64,000 nucleotides of DNA from Psychrobacillus soli. Its GTDB lineage: Bacteria; Bacillota; Bacilli; Bacillales_A; Planococcaceae. The DNA lies in contig NZ_VDGG01000006.1 in NCBI RefSeq assembly GCF_006861775.1, forward strand, positions 1 to 64,000. The letters run 5' to 3'. The notes under the pieces were generated by a model that did no database searches, was not told where the DNA came from, and saw only the letters and a list, made by a program, of their open reading frames with translations. The first letter of the stretch is position 1; every line of letters starts with the position of its first letter. Positions 50,344-57,538 of the stretch are shown one piece after another. The position numbers and the translations under genes were made by a program.

Positions 50344-50522
50344 TAAATCACTCCTTTGTCTAAATGATCTTCGTATTTAGTTAATATTATAGTGCAAAAG
50401 CTATCTTATAATAAACTACGATAGCTTTATTTAATTATTTAAGTTGTATAGGAGTATTTTTTAGATTCTAGCTGAATCGACTTTAAACAGAATATTATAA
50501 CAACTAAAATAGAGGTACATGG

Positions 50523-50528
50523 TATAAT
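50523..50528 (+). promoter_or_regulatory. Extended -10 promoter of the toxin mRNA
   Basis: TGG-TATAAT is an extended -10 element; no good -35 is seen. The start site would be near 50535, giving an mRNA of about 300 nt up to the terminator at 50799-50834. Confidence 0.55.
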
Positions 50529-50629
50529 AGGAGAGTAATAGAATAGGGTGTTCATGGGCGGTCAGCATTTCCTTTATTCCTATTTACTATTTTTGTTTAA
50601 TACGAGAATAGGGAAAGGAGATGTTGCCA

Positions 50630-50716
50630 ATGTCAACTTTCGAAGCCTTGATGTTCGCTGTTGCGTTCGCTGGTTTGATTGTTTCCATTCTTACTTTTTC
50701 AAAAGAAAAAAAGTAA
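50630..50716 (+). CDS. Type I toxin, small holin-like membrane peptide
   Basis: A 28-codon frame, too short for usual gene finders, has AAAGGAG nine bases before its ATG. The peptide starts MSTFEALMFAVAFAGLIVSI and ends FSKEKK: one hydrophobic helix and a positive tail. This matches the putative holin-like toxin family of Firmicutes (relatives of TxpA/BsrE-type peptides), which disturb the membrane when overproduced. The mRNA is predicted to have a 95-nt 5' leader and a terminator at 50799-50834. A convergent antisense RNA overlaps its 3' half, as in txpA-ratA and bsrE-SR5. Confidence 0.8.
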   Translation: MSTFEALMFAVAFAGLIVSILTFSKEKK

Positions 50717-50851
50717 ACCGCCCCTGAGCCGCAAGCAATAGGGTGATTTACTCTTCATATTTGCTGATCGCCTTTGAAGCGATGCTATTTTATTACATGA
50801 CTGTTTGGTGTTGACCGCACCAAGCAGTCTTTTTAATATATCCTGATTATG
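50703..50851 (-). ncRNA. Predicted antisense antitoxin RNA
   Basis: A minus-strand promoter at 50857-50884 points at the toxin gene. Its transcript would end at a hairpin formed by AGTAAA (50712-50717) with TTTACT (50747-50752) and CCCT with AGGG, followed by a long U-run (complement of 50701-50711). The roughly 150-nt RNA is fully complementary to the last codons and the 3' untranslated part of the toxin mRNA. This is the layout of RatA and SR5 antitoxins. Confidence 0.72.
50799..50834 (+). terminator. Terminator of the toxin mRNA
   Basis: GACTGTTTGGTG and CACCAAGCAGTC pair (one G-U), with loop TTGACCG and a T-run. Part of the stem-loop (TGACCGC) is complementary to GCGGTCA in the 5' leader (50558-50564). 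Confidence 0.85.
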
Positions 50852-50856
50852 TTTTT

Positions 50857-50884
50857 ATTATACCATCTAAGTAGGGATTTTCAA
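50857..50884 (-). promoter_or_regulatory. Promoter of the antisense antitoxin
   Basis: On the minus strand: -35 TTGAAA (50879-50884), 16-nt spacer, TGG then -10 TATAAT (50857-50862). It is stronger by consensus than the toxin promoter, as expected for an antitoxin. Confidence 0.75.
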
Positions 50885-50921
50885 CCAAGTTGTCGAAAAA
50901 TTGATACTATAGGAGGTTTAG

Positions 50922-51113
50922 ATGAACAAGCGAGTTTTCATCTTTCTCATCTTATTATTAACAGGCTGTTCTAATATTGATTTACAAAAAAATGTCGACA
51001 AGCCCAATGAATTAGGGTTTGTCGACAGTCTTATTTATTCCTTCTCAATTCCTTTAATCGTCACTTCTTTAACAGGTAGGAATAGTTCTCCTGTGTCTAG
51101 ATATGTTACTTGA
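50922..51113 (+). pseudogene. Truncated lipoprotein gene fragment
   Basis: AGGAGG seven bases before an ATG opens a frame with a lipoprotein signal peptide (MNKRVFIFLILLLTGCSN). After about 25 residues the frame runs into the terminator of the convergent gene (50984-51027) and then into its antisense. So only the signal peptide and a few residues look genuine. It may be a relic of a lipoprotein gene or a very short peptide. Confidence 0.35.
50984..51027 (-). terminator. Terminator of the 554-residue protein gene
   Basis: TGTCGACAAGCCC and GGGTTTGTCGACA form a long stem with one G-U pair; leftward a run of seven U follows. Confidence 0.85.
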
Positions 51114-52699
51114 ACGATATCTCCTTCTGCCATATAAACCGCAAGTGGAGATATTTCGGAAGATACAATATAGTTTTCTTTATTATTGAGTAAGAAAGAA
51201 ACTTGAGTGAAGTCTCCAACACGTTCCTTGAACACGCGTGCAACTGTACCATTTACCGATTTTTCTTCCGCTTTTGAGCTGCCGTCCACTGAACTTCCAC
51301 CGCGTTGAATAGCTGTTTTATACAGTTTCAATGCTTCGTTCGGTGTATTTCCGTACACAGAGATTTCCGGATTTGCCGCTGATACGATGAAGTAATTTTG
51401 TAAAAATCCATTCGAATCCAGCACTGGAGTTAACCAACTTGCCTCTCCGTAGAAATTGTACAGGACTGGCATTTCCCCTTCCCATTTCTTCTCGATAAAT
51501 TTCTTTTCAATAATTTGTAGTGCCCCTTGTGAATCCATATACGAATCTTCTAAATTTCCAGTGTAATATGTCGCTTTACCAGTTCGACCATCTGTTAATG
51601 AATAACCGAGCATCGAATCGACGCCTTCTTTAGGACTCGTAAAGTCAGTGAAGTAATACATTTGACCATCTTCCCCGAAAATCGGACTAACATTTGCTTC
51701 TGTTCCTTCATCAGAAGGCAGCTTCACGTCTTTCTTACCGAACAAACTATTCATAAAACCATGTATATATTTCCCATAATAGCTATTTTGCAGACTAACC
51801 GTTTCTGGAGACACCGCTCCATCTATAAATGCCGGAACATCTGACAAAACGTAGGCATCTGTTTGACCGGTGGCAGGGTCTACTGCAACGATTCCCTCTA
51901 CATCAAAACCGTTACGAGCAGAGATGAATTTCCCATATGAACGGATATAATATGGTTTTCCATCCTCATCGATTTCTAACTGAACATCTCCATAAAATAT
52001 TTTCGTTGGATGCTTCATACGCATATGTCTTTCTAAATTTTTATGGAAGTAGGAAGACGGTGTGTAAGTCATATCAGCTTCGATAAATTCAGGATTATCG
52101 GATGAATCCGTCGCGCTCATCGTAAAATAACCTGGTGTCACATCTCCATTCCACCATTTGAAAAATCCAGAAAACTCTACCGGTGCAATATAAACGTATT
52201 CTTCATTGACTTTTTGAATTTGTAAATTTCCTAATTCATAATAACTTGTATTTGGAACTTGCCCAAATGCTTTTTTCATCTTATTTCGTGCAAATTGAGG
52301 TGGTACACTTGCAGGCGTTTTCGTTTCATCAAACGCTTCAATTTCTACTTTTTCATCCATTTTAGCTACTTCAAATTTTTTATCTGCATTCCCAAAAGGA
52401 GCAAATAACATATAGATTGCAACTACTAAACTGGCTAAGAAAAGCACACCTTTTGCTTTTTGTTCCATTCCTTTTGAAAGAATCATCCCAGCTAATGTAG
52501 CGAGTACAAGCCAAGGCCATAAAGCCGTCCAATTTCGGTCTAAATTTGTTAAATAGTATACAATGACCAGTAAAATAAATGTCGAAATCGCTAGACCAAT
52601 GAGAGAAGACACCATGTCCTTCCTTTTAGCAGTCAAAGGTACGACTAATAATGCAGTAACAATCGCTGCAACTGCCGAAATAATAAAAACAAACGTCAT
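51035..52699 (-). CDS. Large membrane-anchored protein of unknown function
   Basis: I do not recognise this 554-residue protein. Residues 1-105 contain four hydrophobic helices separated by short loops; the remaining 450 residues are soluble, mixed alpha/beta and acidic, and should lie on one side of the membrane. A domain with FKWWNGDVTPGYFTMSATDSSDNPEF and EGIVAVDPATGQTDAYVLSDVPAFIDG could be a repeated beta-rich sensor-like fold. The gene is alone, ended by a perfect terminator. The role is open. Confidence 0.8.
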   Translation of the reverse strand: MTFVFIISAVAAIVTALLVVPLTAKRKDMVSSLIGLAISTFILLVIVYYLTNLDRNWTALWPWLVLATLAGMILSKGMEQKAKGVLFLASLVVAIYMLFAPFGNADKKFEVAKMDEKVEIEAFDETKTPASVPPQFARNKMKKAFGQVPNTSYYELGNLQIQKVNEEYVYIAPVEFSGFFKWWNGDVTPGYFTMSATDSSDNPEFIEADMTYTPSSYFHKNLERHMRMKHPTKIFYGDVQLEIDEDGKPYYIRSYGKFISARNGFDVEGIVAVDPATGQTDAYVLSDVPAFIDGAVSPETVSLQNSYYGKYIHGFMNSLFGKKDVKLPSDEGTEANVSPIFGEDGQMYYFTDFTSPKEGVDSMLGYSLTDGRTGKATYYTGNLEDSYMDSQGALQIIEKKFIEKKWEGEMPVLYNFYGEASWLTPVLDSNGFLQNYFIVSAANPEISVYGNTPNEALKLYKTAIQRGGSSVDGSSKAEEKSVNGTVARVFKERVGDFTQVSFLLNNKENYIVSSEISPLAVYMAEGDIVQVTYLDTGELFLPVKEVTIKGIEKE

Positions 52700-52837
52700 A
52701 CGATCATCTCTCTTTCTTTTTTTCTACTTAGCTATTATACGGATGGAAGGAAGGTTGGTTTCAGGAAAAATGTCACACAACAAAAAGAACAGAACTTTCA
52801 GAATTAAATAGATTTCAGCTTCTACAAATGCTACACT

Positions 52838-53104
52838 ATTAACATATATATCCATGTCTCTATCTTATTATTCACCCCTATTGTCATTTCCTCCTTTGCT
52901 ACTAGCATATTATTAATTTTGATAGGTACTTAATCCATATTTAATTGATACGAAAGCAAGAAACGGGATCCACTTAACTTTTCTGTTGGTCTTTCTTTAG
53001 GTCTTTTCATCATTTATATGACTTTACTTAAGCTGATTAAAGACTATTTAATACTATTATTAGAGAGAAGAAATAAATATATTTCAAAGGAGAAAATTTT
53101 ATGA
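52838..53104 (+). pseudogene. Decayed small membrane protein gene
   Basis: One reading frame, broken by TAA and TGA stops, encodes hydrophobic stretches (SILLFTPIVISSFATSILL, then FSVGLSLGLFIIYMTLLKLI and a charged tail) and ends with TGA overlapping the ATG of the next small gene (ATGA). This overlap suggests a former two-gene operon whose first gene has decayed. No homolog is recognised. Confidence 0.4.
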
Positions 53105-53265
53105 AAGCAATAACGGGATTATATATCATCATTGTCTTCATGCAATTTATTACACTAACCAATATTACCTTATTCAATGGAGAATGGAACGGCATAGCAA
53201 TGGCGTTAAGTACGGGTTTGTTTATTGCTGGTACGGCATTTTACTTTATGAATAGGAAAAAATAA
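53101..53265 (+). CDS. Small two-helix membrane protein, 54 residues
   Basis: AAAGGAG eight bases before the ATG, and a frame of 54 codons. The product has two membrane helices (residues 6-25 and 32-50) and a basic end (NRKK). It is too short for the usual gene-length limit and I do not recognise it. It is preceded by a decayed membrane gene with which it overlaps by 4 nt. Confidence 0.6.
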   Translation: MKAITGLYIIIVFMQFITLTNITLFNGEWNGIAMALSTGLFIAGTAFYFMNRKK

Positions 53266-53313
53266 GATAATTTGCTTTTAATGGCGGATTATCTTTGAAG
53301 TCACATATTATCG

Positions 53314-53628
53314 TCAAGATACTAACTTCAAACCTATTGCTGCTCCTAATACCATTGCAATAAAAACAAGTCTTTTCCAATCTTTTTGTTCTCCGTATAA
53401 GATCATACCTAAAATAGCACCACCAGATGCACCGATTCCTGTCCAAATGGCATATGCCGTTCCCATAGGAAGAGTTTTCATCGCATATGCAAGAAGTAGG
53501 AAACTACCTCCAAATCCAAGAATTAAAAGAACGAGCGATTGCCAGTTACGTTCCTTATGCAATTTGTTAATCATCGCCACACCAAACATTTCAAAAATCC
53601 CTGCTACTATTAGTGAAATCCATGCCAT
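53314..53628 (-). CDS. SMR-family efflux subunit, YkkD/GdnD-like
   Basis: The 104-residue four-helix protein belongs to the small multidrug resistance family, with the essential Glu in the first helix (VAGIFEMFGVAMI), GTAYAIWTGIGASGG and the helix-4 dimer region. It is translated after its partner with overlapping stop/start (TAATG). Because the pair is under a guanidine-I riboswitch, the likely substrate is guanidinium. SMR pairs of this kind (GdnC/GdnD, YkkC/YkkD) act as heterodimers. Confidence 0.9.
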   Translation of the reverse strand: MAWISLIVAGIFEMFGVAMINKLHKERNWQSLVLLILGFGGSFLLLAYAMKTLPMGTAYAIWTGIGASGGAILGMILYGEQKDWKRLVFIAMVLGAAIGLKLVS

Positions 53629-53972
53629 TATGACTCATCTCCTTCTTGCACTTTGTCTTTCGTAACTAATTTCAATCCCACCACACCGGCCAATAAAATA
53701 ACGATCAACAGCATTTTACTTAGTTTGAACGCTTCTCCAAAGAACAAAATTTCCGAGATAACTGTTCCCGCTGTCCCCATTCCGACAAAAATAGCATATA
53801 CAGTTCCGACAGGAAGCTTACGGCCAGCGACTATCATCAAATAAAAGCTGACGATAATTGAAATAACCGTCCCTGACCAAGTCCAGAAATCATCAGCATG
53901 CTTCAAGCCAATCACCCAAAAAACTTCAAAAAAAGCAGCAATATACACTTTCACCCAATCTTTGTTCATCAC
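53628..53972 (-). CDS. SMR-family efflux subunit, YkkC/GdnC-like
   Basis: The 114-residue SMR subunit has the first-helix Glu in [33 protein letters not shown] and a charged tail. The start is a GTG at 53972 (GGAGG at eight bases) or the next codon ATG. It follows the guanidine-I riboswitch at 54090-54206 and an intervening 110-nt stretch with a second terminator-like sequence. A fragment resembling the start of this gene lies at 56800-56896. Confidence 0.9.
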   Translation of the reverse strand: MMNKDWVKVYIAAFFEVFWVIGLKHADDFWTWSGTVISIIVSFYLMIVAGRKLPVGTVYAIFVGMGTAGTVISEILFFGEAFKLSKMLLIVILLAGVVGLKLVTKDKVQEGDES

Positions 53973-53999
53973 AATATGAACCTCCTATTTTTCTAAATA

Positions 54000-54055
54000 T
54001 CAATAAACAAAAAAGCCTAAGAGAACAGTAAATACAGTTTTTCCTTTTTGTTCAC
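54000..54055 (-). other. Second terminator-like copy with a possible 12-codon leader ORF
   Basis: This segment repeats the 3' half of the riboswitch terminator in degenerate form (AAAAAGCCTAAGAGAAC against AAAAAGCCTAGGAGAAC). On the minus strand a GTG at 54055 with GGAGGGG upstream opens a 12-codon frame (MNKKEKLYLLFS) that ends within it. The frame may be chance. Confidence 0.4.
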
Positions 54056-54079
54056 AAAAACCCCTCCAAATTTCAAAAT

Positions 54080-54124
54080 AAAAAAGCCTAGGAGAACTGT
54101 AAAAACAGTTTCTCCCAGGCTTTT
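54080..54124 (-). terminator. Intrinsic terminator (expression platform) of the guanidine-I riboswitch
   Basis: GCCTGGGAGAAACTG and CAGTTCTCCTAGGC type arms form a long stem, with six U following on the leftward transcript. The 5' arm shares sequence with the aptamer 3' end (AAAGCCTGGGAGA), as in ykkC riboswitches. Confidence 0.88.
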
Positions 54125-54206
54125 ATCCTTCCGTGACACAGCCATAAGCTGCGAGTTTTCTCTCGGTCACGGACCAACTTACTTATTGCGGAACCCTAGA
54201 AAACAT
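54090..54206 (-). promoter_or_regulatory. Guanidine-I (ykkC) riboswitch
   Basis: On the minus strand the conserved ykkC elements appear in order: CTAGGGTTCCGC, GGTCCG, GACCGAGAGAAAAC, GTCACGG, and GGATAAAAGCCTGGGAGA. The class binds guanidinium and lifts termination of exporter genes. It precedes the SMR pair, which fits known targets. Confidence 0.93.
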
Positions 54207-54228
54207 TTAACGTATGCAATTAATTTAC

Positions 54229-54256
54229 ATTATACACATTTGGAAGGTCATTTCAA
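54229..54256 (-). promoter_or_regulatory. Promoter of the riboswitch/SMR operon
   Basis: -35 TTGAAA (54251-54256) and -10 TATAAT (54229-54234) with 16 nt between. It overlaps the 3' end of the upstream MFS gene. Confidence 0.75.
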
Positions 54257-55512
54257 GTTTTAGCTTTTGCTAATTGTTTATTTTTCATCTTAAGTTCAAT
54301 ATTTTTTCCATTTACCTCGAAGCCATTTCTCCAAGAGAAAGACACGAATACAGATGCTATGATTAGTATTCCACTAAGTATAAGGAAACAATAAATAATG
54401 AGACCTGCTGATACCATACCTGTAAAAATACTAAGTAAAAGAATCCTTAATAGAAGCCCAACCGATCGAAATAAACTATCCACTCTTCCTATTATTTCAT
54501 TCGGTATGCGGTCCATTAAGAAAGAATTTCGAGCAACACGCGCACCGCTGTTTCCAAGTGCAATAAAAAACATAAGTGATAAGAAGAAAGGTATATTAGC
54601 AATAACAATTAAAGAAATAGCAATGGTATAAGTAATAACACTATAAACTATTGTCTTTTCATCCCCCAATTTTCTAGCGATAATAGGAACAATAATCCCC
54701 GCACTTACTGCTCCTACCCCATAAACCATACTTTGGATACCGTAAAAACTTCCAGAAGCTTTTAGCACATCCGCTAAATAGACAGGAAACAAGTAATTGG
54801 TAATCATAACACCTATAAATGGCATGATCGAAAAAAATAAAAATAAGAACATGGCAGGACGTTTCAACATGTAGGTTAACCCTTCAGTACCTTTTGATTT
54901 GGAAATTCCCTTTGTTTCACTCTTCTTAAATCTCACATAAGGAATTTTAATGTACAAATAAATTGCTGCCATATAGGCAAATACATTAAGGAGCAAAATA
55001 TAGTGCAAATGCCACTTAGTCAGTAAAATGCTAGCTAATGCACCAGCTATGACACTTGATAACTGCCCCTGAACTTCCATTGTGCCATTTAGCGTTTTAT
55101 ATTGATCTTTATTAAAAATTTCTTGATTTAAAGCAAACATCGTTGGGAAAAAAACAGTGTAATACAAGCTTCCTATTATATAAATGATTATATAATGCCA
55201 GACCTCATAAGATAGACCTACAAATCCAATGACTGAAAAAAATAGCAACATTATGAAACTTACTATATTGCTCGTTAACAGCAATTTCTTTCGTGACATT
55301 TTATCGATTAGATTACCAACTAGCGGAGTAATTAAAAAACTAATAATTGTCATACATATTGTAACGTAGCCAAATACCGCACTCCCATTTTCACTTGATA
55401 CGAGCATCCACGGTACCGCGATCATCGTAATGCCAGATCCAATAGATGAAGCAATATTAGCAAAAATAATTAGACGGAATCGTGAATCGTTATATAGGTT
55501 TTTCATTTTCAT
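54253..55512 (-). CDS. MFS transporter, enterobactin-exporter-like (MFS_3)
   Basis: The 419-residue protein has 12 membrane segments, the N-terminal FRLIIFANIASSIGSGITMIAVPWML and motif-A-like GNLIDKMSRKKLLLTS. It resembles the EntS/MFS_3 group, which includes macrolide and siderophore exporters. No regulator or substrate gene is adjacent. It is a single-gene unit whose 3' end overlaps the promoter of the riboswitch operon. Confidence 0.82.
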   Translation of the reverse strand: MKMKNLYNDSRFRLIIFANIASSIGSGITMIAVPWMLVSSENGSAVFGYVTICMTIISFLITPLVGNLIDKMSRKKLLLTSNIVSFIMLLFFSVIGFVGLSYEVWHYIIIYIIGSLYYTVFFPTMFALNQEIFNKDQYKTLNGTMEVQGQLSSVIAGALASILLTKWHLHYILLLNVFAYMAAIYLYIKIPYVRFKKSETKGISKSKGTEGLTYMLKRPAMFLFLFFSIMPFIGVMITNYLFPVYLADVLKASGSFYGIQSMVYGVGAVSAGIIVPIIARKLGDEKTIVYSVITYTIAISLIVIANIPFFLSLMFFIALGNSGARVARNSFLMDRIPNEIIGRVDSLFRSVGLLLRILLLSIFTGMVSAGLIIYCFLILSGILIIASVFVSFSWRNGFEVNGKNIELKMKNKQLAKAKT

Positions 55513-55843
55513 GCACCCCTTCTATTGTGAAGTTACCTTGGATCCTAAGTTCACTTGACAAATATTCTTATTATTCTAATTGTAATTCTAATTCCCTATT
55601 CTGAATTCAGTCATAGGTCTTGAGTGAGCCTCATACTTATTACTGAACTATTAGGATAGAACTCAGGAAAAAAAGCAAAAACACCTAGTGAACTTCTATT
55701 CCTTAGGTGGTTTTATTCTTTATGCTTTTTAACGTCATTTGCAATTAAAAAATAGCCTTGCTACACTATTCATAAACAATCATCCCATATTCTTACTTAA
55801 GGGGTTATTCGTTCATTTTCTAAAGAAAATAAGAGGTGTTATT

Positions 55844-56737
55844 TTGTCTAAAATGACCAATAGAATAAAAAGTTCGCAATATGTCAGTGGATTAGAATCC
55901 ATTTTTCAATGTCCTATTTGTGACTCATCCATGAGCGTTAATGATTTACAAAGTTTAGTTTGCGTAAATAATCATACATATGATTTTAGTAAACAAGGAT
56001 ATATAAATTTGCTTGCACACCCGATTAAAACAAAGTACGGAAACGATTTATTTGAAGCACGGAGAAGGCTGATTACCGATGGGGCTTTTTTCGAACCAAT
56101 GAGTCAAGCAATAGCTAATATTGTCCAAAAGAAGCTCGTGATGAAAAGTGATGAAGCATTCATCCTCGATACTGGATGTGGTGAGGGTTCTCATTTGTCT
56201 TCTATATGCGATACGGTAAGTTCGGAGTTGGAGAAGCCTGTACATGGAATAGGCATAGATATTTCCAAGGAAGGTATATTAGCAGCAGCTAAAAACTATA
56301 CAGATAAAGTTTGGCTAGTAGCAGATCTAGCTAAAATGCCATTTCAAGAGGAACAATTTGATATTATTTTGAATATCCTTTCCCCTTCTAATTATGTGGA
56401 GTTTAATCGCCTATTAAAAGAGGATGGATTAGTGATCAAAGTAGTCCCTCAAACAGATTATTTAAAAGAGTTAAGAGAGATTGTCTATGATGAACCCGAA
56501 AAGCAAGCGTACTCTAATGCAGATACGGTGGATTTATTTAAAGAAAATTTCGAAATGGTGAATACTTCTCCAATACGTTATACGGTTAAATTGGACAATC
56601 CGCTCATCCATGCATTAGTTCGCATGACTCCTTTAACTTGGGCAGCTTCCGAAGAAAAGTTGAAGGACTTTTTGGAGAGGGAATCCGCAGAAATAACTGT
56701 GGATTTAGAGATTTTGATTGGAAAAAGATTTAGTTGA
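55844..56737 (+). CDS. 23S rRNA guanine-N1 methyltransferase, RlmA-like
   Basis: The protein has an N-terminal zinc ribbon (CPICDSSM - VCVNNH) and HTYDFSKQGYINLL, a SAM domain with LDTGCGEGSHL and the C-terminal RlmA motif VVPQTDYLKELRE. RlmA(I) and RlmA(II)/TlrB methylate G745 or G748 of 23S rRNA; TlrB-type enzymes affect tylosin sensitivity. Which base applies is not clear. The frame is open from 55739, but AGAGGTG precedes the TTG at 55844, giving about 297 residues, near normal length. Related terminator-like sequences (CACCTAG type) flank the gene on both sides. Confidence 0.87.
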   Translation: MSKMTNRIKSSQYVSGLESIFQCPICDSSMSVNDLQSLVCVNNHTYDFSKQGYINLLAHPIKTKYGNDLFEARRRLITDGAFFEPMSQAIANIVQKKLVMKSDEAFILDTGCGEGSHLSSICDTVSSELEKPVHGIGIDISKEGILAAAKNYTDKVWLVADLAKMPFQEEQFDIILNILSPSNYVEFNRLLKEDGLVIKVVPQTDYLKELREIVYDEPEKQAYSNADTVDLFKENFEMVNTSPIRYTVKLDNPLIHALVRMTPLTWAASEEKLKDFLERESAEITVDLEILIGKRFS

Positions 56738-56740
56738 ATG

Positions 56741-56781
56741 AAAAACACCTAGTAGCACTGATTGCGCACTAGGTGTTTTTT
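56741..56781. terminator. Terminator after the rlmA-like gene
   Basis: AACACCTAGT (56744-56753) and ACTAGGTGTT (56768-56777) with A and T runs at both ends. Confidence 0.87.
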
Positions 56782-56799
56782 CATTTTTATGCTTCGATT

Positions 56800-56896
56800 T
56801 GACTAATTCCAGAAGCCACAAGCATGCTTTAAACCGATAATCCAAAAAACTTTTTAATAAATCGGCAATGTAAACTTTCACCCAATCTTTATTCAC
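56800..56896 (-). pseudogene. Remnant of an SMR efflux gene start
   Basis: Minus-strand reading gives GTG-AAT-AAA-GAT-TGG-GTG-AAA-GTT-TAC-ATT-GCC, encoding [17 protein letters not shown], against [17 protein letters not shown] of the subunit at 53972. Homology continues weakly to FKACLWLLE, then is lost. The AGGGATTTTTGTG before it resembles the region upstream of the intact gene. So it is a decayed partial duplicate. Confidence 0.7.
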
Positions 56897-56978
56897 AAAA
56901 ATCCCTGCAAATAAAGAAGAAAACAATTTGAGATTAACGGTTCCGTACTCTTTGTTACTCAAAAAAAACAGGTATCTG

Positions 56979-57518
56979 TCATTCGACAAGAATATCTACT
57001 TTTCTCAATGCCTCTTCTGCGTTTTTTAATTGAGTTTCATTGTCTGCTAATAGTGTATGAAGGTGGATGCCGCCTTCCGTTAAGTTCAATAGGAAAACTG
57101 CTTTTTCTTCGTTAACTTTCTTGATAAATTCTTTTACTTCATTCCGGTTAGACACCATGATGGATGCACTAAGTTCGCCGTATACAGGATGTGCAATTTT
57201 AACGTCTTTAACAGTAACCCCGTTATCGACGAGGATGTTCAGTTCCTCTTCGGTCTGTTCCGGAGTATGGCGACATACAATCGTCTTTTTCATTTTTCCA
57301 GGAATTTCTTGTACATGCATATATACGTAACCTTGGCTTGTGGAAATAATTGGTTCATTTCGAGCCTTCAAAAGTGTAATATCGCTGACGATAACTTGCC
57401 GGCTTACATTAGTCATTTCTCCAAGTTCTCTTCCCGGAATCGGCTTATTGGTAGTTCGTAATGTTTGTACAATAAACTCCAGACGAGCTTCTCCCAATAT
57501 TTTTTCATTTTCATTCAC
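56979..57518 (-). CDS. niaR: Niacin-responsive repressor NiaR (YrxA)
   Basis: The protein has an N-terminal winged HTH (GRELGEMTNVSRQVIVSDITLLKARNEPIISTSQGYVY) and a C-terminal 3H domain named for three histidines, with CRHTPEQTEEEL, AHPVYGEL and GGIHLHTL visible. NiaR represses NAD synthesis and niacin uptake genes when nicotinic acid is present. The start is a GTG at 57518 with AAGGGGGG upstream (the frame opens at 57542). It follows nifS; a matching operator lies in the nifS-nadB gap. Confidence 0.9.
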   Translation of the reverse strand: MNENEKILGEARLEFIVQTLRTTNKPIPGRELGEMTNVSRQVIVSDITLLKARNEPIISTSQGYVYMHVQEIPGKMKKTIVCRHTPEQTEEELNILVDNGVTVKDVKIAHPVYGELSASIMVSNRNEVKEFIKKVNEEKAVFLLNLTEGGIHLHTLLADNETQLKNAEEALRKVDILVE

Positions 57519-57538
57519 TTTAATCCCCCCTTGCACTG

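Noticed and set aside
55681-55713. Terminator-like CACCTA/TAGGTG hairpin before the rlmA-like gene
   Set aside because: The stem is only 6 bp with a long loop and no gene clearly ends there; noted only because it resembles the terminator after the gene.
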